Program-made: the position numbers and the translations under genes
Virus record (IMG/VR): IMGVR_UViG_3300032086_003969
Coordinates: 1 to 42,222 of that record
Length of the DNA: 42,222 bases
Direction: 5' to 3' (one strand)
Origin: a virus
The notes under the pieces: model-generated
The model's database searches: none
Told to the model about the DNA's origin: nothing
The model's input: the letters and a program-made list of their open reading frames with translations, nothing else
Shown here: piece after piece, positions 16,746 to 24,512 of the stretch
Position numbering within the stretch: the stretch's first letter is position 1
How the letters are laid out: every line of letters starts with the position of its first letter

Positions 16746-18013
16746 AGTTCGATACTCTCCCAAGAGTTATACCCTTTTCTGTTTTCCCAAGATCCACATT
16801 CATTGTGAATCTCAGTCATAACATCAACCCAGGTTTTCTTAAAGTTGTCAAAGTTATAATTTTTCATAACGTGTTCACGACCTTTTTTACCAAGCTTTGC
16901 CCGGTCTTTTGGGTCCATCTCATACATTTCTACTAAAGCATTTACAAAATCGTCTTCATTGATTCGGTCTTCGTAGATATACGGAACAGACAAGGAACCA
17001 ATAACAGCTTTAGAGCTAGGCTCGATCCCGATACCAAACCAATCTTTTCCATCTGTAACTTGCTCTTGCAGCCCACCTGTCATGTTAACAATAATAGGAG
17101 TTTCGCAAGACAAAGACTCAAGAGTAGCTAAACCAAAGCCTTCTGCGTCTGCAATGTTCAGTGTGCAATCTGCCATATTGTAAAATGCAGCAAGGTCCGC
17201 TGGGCTTACTTTCTTTTCGTTAAATTGAACTTGCCCTTGTTTCAGTCCAAGTTGGTCACACAAGAATTGCAATGGCTGCCCGTGGTGATCATTGATATCA
17301 GTGTGCATCAACAGCGTAGCATTTTCGTGCCCAACTCTGTCTAGAAAATTCTTCCACCAAAACAGCAGAGTTCCACTTTGCTTTCTTCTAGCATTGCGGT
17401 TGTTCCAGAAACAAACAAATTTATCCTTCATCCCGTTCTGTTCTTTGATGTTGTTAATATTGGTAAGAAGATTTGCATCTTTAAACTTAGTAAATACTTC
17501 AGAGTCAACAGCGTGTGGAATGTATTTTTCTCTCACGTTTGGCGCAACACCTTGTACAATCTTACTTGTCACCTTTGAAATACTAGCGATATAATCATTC
17601 GATTCATAGAATGGCTTATTAAACTTTGGCAGCGGGAAGTTGTCCCAAACATGGTAATAGATCATCGGGACAAGGGGACGAATCTCGTCCTCCATCTTCC
17701 AGAGCCACTCATAAAAACGAGGATCTGTCATAAAGTACAAAATGTCAGGTCTCTCCTGACGAATTACAGACCTAACAATTTCAGCGTCCCCATAATCCTT
17801 TACTGGTAAGATCCTCCACTTCTCCTTGTACTCTTCGGTTCTTTGTTCACGATAATCAGCGTGCTGGATTGCCCCAGCCAAACTAACCACCTCAAAGTCA
17901 CCGCTATCCAACAGAGCCCTAATAACGTATTGTGTCTGGGTCCCCACTCCAGATGGTAACAGTGGATGGTCGCTAATTGTTAGGACCTTAATTCTCTTCT
18001 TCTCTTCTGTCAA
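16742..18013 (-). CDS. GT4-type glycosyltransferase, first gene of the sugar cassette
   Basis: A 423-residue GT-B glycosyltransferase: KVLTISDHPLLPSGVGTQTQ (N-terminal loop SGVGTQ), FVCFWNNRNARRKQSGTLLF at the second domain's start, and the EX7E site IADAEGFGLATLESLSCETP. The C-terminal helix (KKGREHVMKNYNFDN) is typical of the family. It is the most upstream gene of the long run of glycan genes and is separated from the nuclease gene by only 12 bases, so no dedicated promoter for the cassette is apparent. Confidence 0.85.
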   Translation of the reverse strand: MTEEKKRIKVLTISDHPLLPSGVGTQTQYVIRALLDSGDFEVVSLAGAIQHADYREQRTEEYKEKWRILPVKDYGDAEIVRSVIRQERPDILYFMTDPRFYEWLWKMEDEIRPLVPMIYYHVWDNFPLPKFNKPFYESNDYIASISKVTSKIVQGVAPNVREKYIPHAVDSEVFTKFKDANLLTNINNIKEQNGMKDKFVCFWNNRNARRKQSGTLLFWWKNFLDRVGHENATLLMHTDINDHHGQPLQFLCDQLGLKQGQVQFNEKKVSPADLAAFYNMADCTLNIADAEGFGLATLESLSCETPIIVNMTGGLQEQVTDGKDWFGIGIEPSSKAVIGSLSVPYIYEDRINEDDFVNALVEMYEMDPKDRAKLGKKGREHVMKNYNFDNFKKTWVDVMTEIHNECGSWENRKGYNSWESIEL

Positions 18014-18025
18014 AATTTTATCCTC

Positions 18026-18850
18026 CTAAGAACAATACTCAGTTTGATAGAATTCACAAGTGCCAAAGCGATCCTTACAATTCCTACAATTTAGTTTGTT
18101 CTTTGTATATCTTTTGTTAGTGATGTTATACACCGCCGCATTAAGGGTGTTAAGTGCATTCTCAATTCTTTTTGGTCCAGCAGTAACTCTGATAAACTCT
18201 ACTTTGTTGCCAACTTTTGCGGTTCGCTTAAGAAGAGCAAAATGACACTCAATATCCTTTGGGTCTAAGCCGTGTTTTTTAGCGTAAAAATACTTGTAAA
18301 AAACCAGTTGATATGCCAGAGTGCTGTCGGTTTTCTTTCTGCTGTTCCAGCCCCATGAAGTTGTTTTCCAGTCGATTAAGTGAATCTTCTGGTCGCTGGT
18401 TGCAATAACCAAATCAATGAAGCCCTTGAATTTAAAATCATACTCGTCAAGCGGAACCATTAAAAGTTCTTCGGCTGTAAGAACCCACCAATCTTTGCCA
18501 ATCTCTCCAAACTTTTGCTGGAGTGCATCATACATTTCTTCAATGATTTCATAACCCTGCTCTTTCCATTTGCCAAGGTTATGGTTGGACGCAGCGTCTT
18601 CTTTTGCTTCTTGAGGTAGTTTCTTTAACTCTTCAACAAGCTTAGTTTTAAACAGTTCCTTCTGTGCCTCTAGGCTAGAATACTGTTTTGGTTTAGTGAG
18701 CCTATACTCGCAAACCTCATGAAGAGCAGTGCCAAAAGCCGTATAGATGTTACCCTCAAAGCCACCGATCTGGTCGATGTATGTTAGCTTATGATAATAG
18801 GGACAAATGTTCCAAGTCTTCCATTCGGAATATGAAATGTGCTTTTTCAA
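18026..18850 (-). CDS. PD-(D/E)XK exonuclease with Fe-S cysteine cluster, Cas4/RecB-like
   Basis: A 274-residue nuclease: ISYSEWKTWNICPYYHKLTY with the first cysteine (residue about 16), then AFGTALHEVCEYRL (GxxxHxxxE), FKFKGFIDLVIAT (catalytic Asp), HLIDWKTTSWG (D-x-K) and LAYQLVFYKYFY (motif QxxxY). C-terminal NCRNCKDRFGTCEFYQTEYC supplies the other three cysteines of a likely 4Fe-4S cluster, as in Cas4 and AddB. It probably processes DNA ends during phage recombination or replication. No Cas1/Cas2 or CRISPR array is present here. Confidence 0.85.
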   Translation of the reverse strand: MKKHISYSEWKTWNICPYYHKLTYIDQIGGFEGNIYTAFGTALHEVCEYRLTKPKQYSSLEAQKELFKTKLVEELKKLPQEAKEDAASNHNLGKWKEQGYEIIEEMYDALQQKFGEIGKDWWVLTAEELLMVPLDEYDFKFKGFIDLVIATSDQKIHLIDWKTTSWGWNSRKKTDSTLAYQLVFYKYFYAKKHGLDPKDIECHFALLKRTAKVGNKVEFIRVTAGPKRIENALNTLNAAVYNITNKRYTKNKLNCRNCKDRFGTCEFYQTEYCS

Positions 18851-18869
18851 GTAACCTTCTTTCTGTTGT

Positions 18870-19553
18870 TTAATTAGAATACTTTGAATGTAGTTCGTCT
18901 ATTTTTTTGTACGCCTCTGGGCATCGATCATAAAGCCTATCCTTGTTACCCAAGTAATACTCTTGGAAAGCGCAAGCAAAATATTCTCTCAACGATGTGG
19001 CACCATAGGGACGCACAAAATCGTATTGCATCAAATACGTTATGGTTTTGTACCCCACTCGCTTATGTAAAAAATCATCAAAATCTTTGTCATATTTTAG
19101 TTTATCAAAATCGTACTTTTTGACATCATAACCCTCAGAAGCCAACTCATATCGCAACTCTTTTCTCTTCTTGCGGAATTCGCTAATAACTTTCTGGTCC
19201 TCGTAGATCTCTGATAATGCCACAACTTCTAGATGGTGTGCTGTTTCATGGATGATATCGTCGATCATATCTTCCTCGTTGTCTTGATCAGGAGATACAT
19301 ATAATGTTCCATCCTGATACATAGCGTTGAACTCCTTGTTTGCAAACTTAGGGTGATCGTCCACCTGTATCTTATTTATACCATGGTAATACTTTCTTGG
19401 CAAGAGCCCACTTATCATATGTAGAACTTTTGCAAGCGATACATTGTCTGGTAGAGGCTTTACTATTTGAACCTCAACATTGCCAAAGGCGATTACTTCC
19501 TCTCGCTCAATGTTGCTGGTTTCTAGGATGTATTTGCGTACACCGTCAGTCAT
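18870..19553 (-). CDS. Putative HExxH zinc metallopeptidase
   Basis: A 227-residue protein with MIDDIIHETAHHLEVVALSE, a canonical HExxH metal-binding helix (H-E-T-A-H), at about residues 96-110. A possible third ligand is the Glu in TSLREYFACAFQEYYLG near the C-terminus. The N-terminal half (VQIVKPLPDNVSLAKVLHMI) is unassigned. No signal peptide is seen, so it should act inside the cell or in the virion. Substrate is unknown. It overlaps the PhoH gene by 4 bases and precedes the nuclease gene by 19 bases. Confidence 0.72.
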   Translation of the reverse strand: MTDGVRKYILETSNIEREEVIAFGNVEVQIVKPLPDNVSLAKVLHMISGLLPRKYYHGINKIQVDDHPKFANKEFNAMYQDGTLYVSPDQDNEEDMIDDIIHETAHHLEVVALSEIYEDQKVISEFRKKRKELRYELASEGYDVKKYDFDKLKYDKDFDDFLHKRVGYKTITYLMQYDFVRPYGATSLREYFACAFQEYYLGNKDRLYDRCPEAYKKIDELHSKYSN

Positions 19554-20842
19554 AATATCTCCGCTGCCAAAGATGCCAATTTAGATCTTTCCCCTTTAGT
19601 TAGTGTCACATGTCCGGCAATCTCATAATCTTTGAATTTTTCTACTGCGTGAGTTAGCCCGTTGGACTCTGCATCAACGTAAGAATTATCAATTTGTTGA
19701 ATGTCGCCTGTTAGGATCAATTTAGTTCCGTGCCCTACTCTTGTTATTATAGTCTTCAATTCGTGCGCTGTTAAGTTCTGTGCTTCATCAACAATCATAA
19801 AAGCGTTCGAGATAGAGCGACCACGAATAAACGTCATAGCCTCTATTTCTATTTCACCTTGATCCATATGCATGTCCAGAGCCATTTTGTCACCAAACAG
19901 AAATTCCAAGTTGTCCCTAAGTGGAGCGATCCAAGGCATCATTTTTTCTTCAAGTGACCCTGGCAAAAAACCAATATCTCTACCCATTGGCTGGACGGGT
20001 CTTGTTATGATCAGCTTGTCATAATTTGAGCTATTGATAACTTGTTCCAATCCACAAGCGGCAGCTAACAATGTTTTACCGGTGCCTGCTTTACCCGTTA
20101 GAGATACTATCTGGACTGAATCATCAAAAAGCAAGTCCATCGCAAACTGCTGCTCTTTGTTTTTTGCCATTAGCCCCCATATCTTTTCTTGCTTATAGAT
20201 TTTCTTAAGAGGCTTCTCGTCTGCAACAAATCTACACAAAGCAGAGTTCTTACTGTTTGTTGTGGACTTAAGAACCAAAAACTGATTGGGATACTGTTTT
20301 TTGCTTTGCTCAGGTAGATAGATCTCGTCGCCATTATAAAAAGCTTGTAGAACATCTTCTGGTACTTCTACTTCGTCAATCCCATCGAATAGTTTATCTA
20401 CTGATTTTACAGCTTTGTTGGGTTGGTAGTCCTCACATTTAAGCCCAAAAGAATCGCATTTAACTCTCATGTTAAGGTCACGAGATACGACAATAACATC
20501 GTTGCCTTCCCTCATCAACTTTATGGCACAAGCTAAAATCTTATTGTCTGTTTCTGTTTCTTTCAATCCAGGCGGCAAATATTCACTACTGTAGTGAGTG
20601 ACAAATATCTTACCTTTACCTCGCCCAAGTGCGACCCCTTTTAGCAGCGAACCTTTGGTTCTGAGTTTGTCTAATACCCTATTCGTTGACCTTGCATTCA
20701 AGCCAGCAGTGTCTTGCCTATGTTTGTGTTTATCAATCTCATCTAAAACCATTGACGGTATAGCAATTGATGCTTTCCCGTAATTGTAAATCGAAGAAAC
20801 TTCAGTTAAATAAACGTTTGTGTCTAGTAAGTATACTTTCAT
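19550..20842 (-). CDS. phoH: PhoH-family ATPase with N-terminal PIN domain (PhoH2-like)
   Basis: A 430-residue protein. Residues about 1-155 form a PIN-type RNase domain (VYLLDTNVYLTEV, MVLDEIDKH, VIVVSRDLNMRVK; acidic residues of the metal site present). The C-terminal ATPase has Walker A SLTGKAGTGKTLLAAACG (about residue 250), Walker B AFMIVDEAQNLT, and RPVQPMGRDIGFLPG, a PhoH hallmark. Such PIN-PhoH fusions combine RNase and RNA-unwinding activity. I chose the ATG at 20842, with AAGGG 5 bases upstream, over one at 20866 with no ribosome site. Nothing in the sequence shows phosphate regulation. Confidence 0.9.
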   Translation of the reverse strand: MKVYLLDTNVYLTEVSSIYNYGKASIAIPSMVLDEIDKHKHRQDTAGLNARSTNRVLDKLRTKGSLLKGVALGRGKGKIFVTHYSSEYLPPGLKETETDNKILACAIKLMREGNDVIVVSRDLNMRVKCDSFGLKCEDYQPNKAVKSVDKLFDGIDEVEVPEDVLQAFYNGDEIYLPEQSKKQYPNQFLVLKSTTNSKNSALCRFVADEKPLKKIYKQEKIWGLMAKNKEQQFAMDLLFDDSVQIVSLTGKAGTGKTLLAAACGLEQVINSSNYDKLIITRPVQPMGRDIGFLPGSLEEKMMPWIAPLRDNLEFLFGDKMALDMHMDQGEIEIEAMTFIRGRSISNAFMIVDEAQNLTAHELKTIITRVGHGTKLILTGDIQQIDNSYVDAESNGLTHAVEKFKDYEIAGHVTLTKGERSKLASLAAEIL

Positions 20843-20880
20843 ATTTTCCCTTATCTTAGGGGTCATGATAAGTAGTTTAG

Positions 20881-20911
20881 AACAAAAAATAAAGCCACCC
20901 GAAGGCGGCTT
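20881..20911 (-). terminator. Rho-independent terminator of the tmRNA
   Basis: On the minus strand the hairpin AAGCCGCC-TTCG-GGTGGCTT (8-base arms, one G-U pair, UUCG tetraloop) is followed by TATTTTTTG. It lies 5 bases past the tmRNA CCA end and separates it from the PhoH gene. Confidence 0.85.
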
Positions 20912-20916
20912 ATTCT

Positions 20917-21238
20917 TGGTGGAGGTAGGGAGAATCGAACTCCCGTCTTGCCCAGTTCCATAGAGAGGTCGTTCACAAGGTTAGGTCTGTTTTTTTCGTC
21001 AGACAGCCCACTTGACTAGATAGTTTTGTTGTGGTCAAAACAATCAAAAACACAAAAGGGACAAATACGGCTTTCTGTTTATTGGCTGCCGTCGCCTCAA
21101 ACATCGTCAGGTTATTAAGCTGCGAGTGCTAGTTGAAAATCGTCGTTTGCGATTATTAGATAAGCGTTTTTAGTGAGCCACGCTTCCCTCACCCTTGCAC
21201 CTTCTCTACTTTCCTATCAATCGATACCGTTTACCCCC
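20917..21238 (-). ncRNA. ssrA: tmRNA (transfer-messenger RNA), one-piece; tag ANDDFQLALAA
   Basis: This 322-base RNA has both conserved ends of tmRNA. The 5' GGGGGTAAACGGTATCGA pairs over 7 bases with the 3' TACCTCC, leaving ACCA. The 3' T-arm reads GGGAGTTCGATTCTCCC. The acceptor stem has a G-U at the third pair, the main alanine identity element, and an encoded CCA. The tag reading frame (21150 down to 21115) starts at GCA after TAATAATC and gives ANDDFQLALAA then TAA, ending in the ALAA degradation signal. tmRNA rescues stalled ribosomes and marks the product for proteolysis. A host-derived SmpB would be needed; no smpB is seen here. Confidence 0.95.
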
Positions 21239-21290
21239 TTAAATTACTACCGTTTACTATAGTAGTTCTAATTTACTATCGGTTTCTTTT
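21239..21290 (-). promoter_or_regulatory. Possible tmRNA promoter region with ATAGTAAA repeats
   Basis: Upstream of the tmRNA a TATAGT sits at 21256-21261 (read on the minus strand) as a -10-like box, 17 bases before the mature 5' end. ATAGTAAA occurs twice within about 25 bases, with a related GTAGTAAT beyond. No good -35 was found, so this is weak. Confidence 0.4.
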
Positions 21291-21354
21291 TTTTTCTCTC
21301 GTAGGCTTAGTATAATTGTAATTTAAATTAAGTAAAGTAAAAAATGAATTTATT

Positions 21355-22185
21355 TTATAGCCCTAAAGCATCTAAGGCTTCTTCACCACCTTCATCACCT
21401 TCTTCTGCTGGCTCTTCTTCTGCTGCTTCATCGCCACCTTCGGCTTCAGCAGCCTCTTCGCCTTCTTCACCCTCTTCTGCTTTTGCTTCTTCATATTCTG
21501 GGGTGGTGGTCTGAGGTAAGGTCTCCTGTAATTCGTCTTCAAACTTATCGAAGTATAACATTAGATTCGTTAACAGGTAATCATAGAATTGTTTCTTATC
21601 TTCATCATTACCTAACATGGTATAGGCATCAACAATTTGCTTTTCAATCCGATCAAAGTCACTGGAGGCAAAGTTTCTTCCTGTTTCGTCTTCGCCCTCT
21701 AAACCAAATTCTTCGCCCTCTCCGGCTTCACCGCCCTCGATGTCAATGAATTCACCTTCGACTTCTTCCTCTTCTTCATCCCCGATATTAATCGCAATCT
21801 TTTCTAGAAGAACACGATCGTAAAAGTATTCCTGGCTCTCTTTCTTCGCTGCATCTTCTTGGGCATCTACTGGCGCAATAGTACGTTTAACTGCGTTAAC
21901 AATATGGGCTCGATAAGAGTCTCTCTGTTCTTTGTCTGTAGTTAAGTTTTTGTAACCATCCTCCAGGGTTGGTACAATCTTCTTTAACAAGTCAGCTAGA
22001 ACATTAATTCCAGTAGACTCAGCAGGAACTTCGTCTGTAGCCTCAGCTTCAACTAGAAGCTTACGGATTGCTTTGCGAAGCTGTTGCTCCTCATTTAATC
22101 TTTGTTGATTCTTGGTGACCAGTCTCTTACGGATGTATTCACGCAAAAGCTGCTCTTGTAGAAATTGATCTCTGTTAATACTCAT
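21355..22185 (-). CDS. Acidic, low-complexity protein with capsid-leader-like N-terminus
   Basis: A 276-residue protein in three parts. The N-terminal ~50 residues form two basic amphipathic helices (QLLREYIRKRL, QLRKAIRKLLVEAEA). A middle domain of about 170 residues (YKNLTTDKEQRDSYRAHIVN, YDRVLLEKIAINIGDEEEEE) is helical, and the C-terminal ~60 residues are an Ala/Glu/Gly tail. The LVEA after the second basic helix looks like a T4 prohead-protease site (L-x-E before A or G). It ends 116 bases before the tmRNA, with no gene between. It is probably a virion or scaffold-associated protein; this is inference. Confidence 0.7.
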   Translation of the reverse strand: MSINRDQFLQEQLLREYIRKRLVTKNQQRLNEEQQLRKAIRKLLVEAEATDEVPAESTGINVLADLLKKIVPTLEDGYKNLTTDKEQRDSYRAHIVNAVKRTIAPVDAQEDAAKKESQEYFYDRVLLEKIAINIGDEEEEEVEGEFIDIEGGEAGEGEEFGLEGEDETGRNFASSDFDRIEKQIVDAYTMLGNDEDKKQFYDYLLTNLMLYFDKFEDELQETLPQTTTPEYEEAKAEEGEEGEEAAEAEGGDEAAEEEPAEEGDEGGEEALDALGL

Positions 22186-22193
22186 ATCTTTAA

Positions 22194-24245
22194 TTATCTC
22201 CGCCTTTGCCTTTTAGCTCTTTTAACTTTTGGTTTTTTTGTTCGACGATAGGGGTTAAATTTATTGGGCGGTCCAAAACCACCAGCGTAACCAGCTACGG
22301 CACCACCTGCCATTGAACTAATTTCATCTATCATGTCGTCCAAAGGTCTATTAATGTTATCATTTATGGTGGTAACAATTTCATAGGCTTGATCTTTTTC
22401 CTCAGCGGATAGTTTTCTAGGTAAGTTCTTCTTGAACTCTTTTTCACCTTCTTCGCCTTGGACAAGGTATTGTCTCATTTGTGTTCCGCTTACACCACCC
22501 GCAAACAAAGGAGTAATCACAGGCTCCACTTTTACCCCTGGGTTATTTCTCTCGGCATAAGATTGTGCTCTGTCAAATCGTGCATCGTCTGCATCCTTTT
22601 CACTCTTGCCTAAAAGAGCGGTATCGCCCTCTTTAAATACAGCATTATCAGCGATTAACTCATACACATCTCCAACTGGTGAAGGGGTTGTGCCTGCCAT
22701 TATTTTAACATTTGGCATATCTTTGGTATAAAGCTCCCACAACTTAACTGACATATCAACAGTCACAGGAGGTCTTTCTTTTGTAGATACAATAACATAA
22801 ACTTCATCGACGTCTTTTTTGTCTGCAAAATACTTAGCCAGTTGAAAATGACCCGCATGAGGAGGTTTGAATCCGCCGGGTATTAGGGCAACTCTTTTTC
22901 CTTCTTTCTCAGTTAATACCTCGGGTGTGCTAACTTCTTCAATAAGTAAATCTAAATCTTTGTTAGAAAGGATTGCTTCATTTGTAATATCCCTTTGTCC
23001 AGCAGCCTCTCTTTGTTTACCGTAAGTAAGGATTCCTAAGATTTGGTTTATTGGGGCAAACTGACCAGTAAATTTGTAAGTCCTACCGTTGTAATCAAAT
23101 ACAACTCCTTCAATACTTGAGGTGATGCGATCAACTTCTTTGATTTTATTTAACTCTCTTCTCATTTTATCCATGTCTTGTGCGGATAAAACCCCATCGG
23201 TCGCTAGTCTTGTAATCTCTGTGGTTGTGTTTTTTACAGTTTGTTGTAGTCTTCTTACCTCGTCCTGTGGATTTGCCACAAAAAGACTCTGCACTGCTTT
23301 TAACATTTCAACAGCAAAATCGTGAATAATCATTTCCAGAGGTTCAATCGCTTTTTTCAACAACATAGCTGTAGCGACTCTATCTGTGACTGCTTTTATT
23401 TCATCCAAAACATCTTTGGATACACCTTGTTTAATAGCTCTTAAATCTGCGGCACCCTCTAATTTTAGAGCACGAGCAGTGATATCATCTTTGATCTTAT
23501 CTGGTACAGGCAAGGTTTCAATAGGTTGAGAGTTTCTAATTCTTGTTTTAAGGTAATCAAGCACTGTTGAATTAGAATCTAACCCCTCTTGTGAAATAAC
23601 AGCGTCAATCTTTCTTTTAGTCTCCTCTAGAAACTGTCCTGATTCCAGCCCTTGGAGTTCAATAACTGCCGACCTGACAAAGTTAAAATCATCCTTTGAC
23701 AACCTGTTTTGCATACTCTTAAGGTTGTCATCTAAAACGCTCAAACTGTCAGAAACATCTGCTGGTTCAGGTCTTCCAGTCTCAGGGTTTTTTACTTTAT
23801 GACCAGAGTCATGAATCTTAAGATTCTTGGCATCGTACTGAATAACGTTTGGACTTGATGGACTCATTACCTCAGAGTTATACCAAATGTTTGCAGCCTC
23901 ACCAAAGATCTGTTTTTTCTGCGAGGATGAAAGTACCTCAACAGCTTTTTCAAAAGTTTTAAATGCTCCAGTGAAAGCCTCTGTTAATCCGCCACGACCG
24001 GCAAACTTATTAGCTAGGGCTGCGGCGTCCATACCGCCTTTTTTAATGTTGCCAATATTTCTAGCGGCAACTGCTCTGGGCGGAGTTGCGGACAAGTCGT
24101 AAGATAAGAAAATATTTTGCCCGTCTACCTTTTCTTCATATGAAAGATTCCCCTCACTAGCTGCGGAGAGGATTTCTTTCATACCGGTAAAAGTTAGATC
24201 ACGATCATCATAAAGGTGGTCCATGTGACCAGCGACACCACCCAT
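22194..24245 (-). CDS. Ligase-like nucleotidyltransferase fused to HxGH adenylyltransferase domain
   Basis: A 683-residue protein. The N-terminus has YEEKVDGQN (residues 37-45), a KxDG lysine-adenylation motif as in RNA/DNA ligases, and around 379-400 EGVVFDYNGRTYKFTGQFAP, matching ligase motifs IV and V. Residues about 450-630 form a nucleotidyltransferase: IPGGFKPPHAGHFQLAKYF (HxGH), VIVSTKERPPVT and GVSGTQMRQYL (the ISGTxxR phosphate loop). The C-terminal tail is very basic (RRTKKPKVKRAKRQRRR). The pair could repair RNA or handle nucleotide cofactors; the substrate is not known. It ends 8 bases before the next gene. Confidence 0.75.
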   Translation of the reverse strand: MGGVAGHMDHLYDDRDLTFTGMKEILSAASEGNLSYEEKVDGQNIFLSYDLSATPPRAVAARNIGNIKKGGMDAAALANKFAGRGGLTEAFTGAFKTFEKAVEVLSSSQKKQIFGEAANIWYNSEVMSPSSPNVIQYDAKNLKIHDSGHKVKNPETGRPEPADVSDSLSVLDDNLKSMQNRLSKDDFNFVRSAVIELQGLESGQFLEETKRKIDAVISQEGLDSNSTVLDYLKTRIRNSQPIETLPVPDKIKDDITARALKLEGAADLRAIKQGVSKDVLDEIKAVTDRVATAMLLKKAIEPLEMIIHDFAVEMLKAVQSLFVANPQDEVRRLQQTVKNTTTEITRLATDGVLSAQDMDKMRRELNKIKEVDRITSSIEGVVFDYNGRTYKFTGQFAPINQILGILTYGKQREAAGQRDITNEAILSNKDLDLLIEEVSTPEVLTEKEGKRVALIPGGFKPPHAGHFQLAKYFADKKDVDEVYVIVSTKERPPVTVDMSVKLWELYTKDMPNVKIMAGTTPSPVGDVYELIADNAVFKEGDTALLGKSEKDADDARFDRAQSYAERNNPGVKVEPVITPLFAGGVSGTQMRQYLVQGEEGEKEFKKNLPRKLSAEEKDQAYEIVTTINDNINRPLDDMIDEISSMAGGAVAGYAGGFGPPNKFNPYRRTKKPKVKRAKRQRRR

Positions 24246-24506
24246 TTACTTCACCTCTTTCTTTTCTTCTTCCAAGACAGTAAGACGCTCTTGAAGCTCT
24301 TGTAATTGCCTGTTAACTCTTCTGTAGTGACCCTTAATATTATACAACTGCTCTTTAGCTAAATCAAGTCTATTCTTTTCTCTTTTTGTTCTCGGACGCC
24401 AATTAGAAATGATCTCATCAAGAGCTTGTACTGAAGCCTTAAAGTCAGGTTTATAGCCCTCGTTGAGCAGAAACTTTTTTGTTAGTTTGTTTAAAATATC
24501 TTTCAT
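24246..24506 (-). CDS. Small coiled-coil protein with capsid-leader-like N-terminus
   Basis: An 86-residue basic protein. It starts MKDILNKLTKKFLLNEGYKP, an amphipathic helix ending in LNEG, which fits the L-x-E/G pattern of T4 prohead protease sites. The rest is a coiled coil (LDLAKEQLYNIKGHYRRVNR, QLQELQERLTVLEEEKKEV). The stop directly abuts the start of the ligase/adenylyltransferase gene (TAAATG). Its small size, leader and coiled coil suggest an internal head or assembly protein; this is inference. Confidence 0.65.
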   Translation of the reverse strand: MKDILNKLTKKFLLNEGYKPDFKASVQALDEIISNWRPRTKREKNRLDLAKEQLYNIKGHYRRVNRQLQELQERLTVLEEEKKEVK

Positions 24507-24512
24507 TTTGTC

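Noticed and set aside
2262-18013. Bacterial chromosome origin of the sugar genes
   Set aside because: The cassette is in the same strand and operon as phage sigma and PhoH-type genes, with the same compact junctions; a phage genome explains the whole better.
18026-18850. CRISPR-Cas locus from the Cas4-like protein
   Set aside because: No Cas1/Cas2 or repeat-spacer array is present anywhere in the window.
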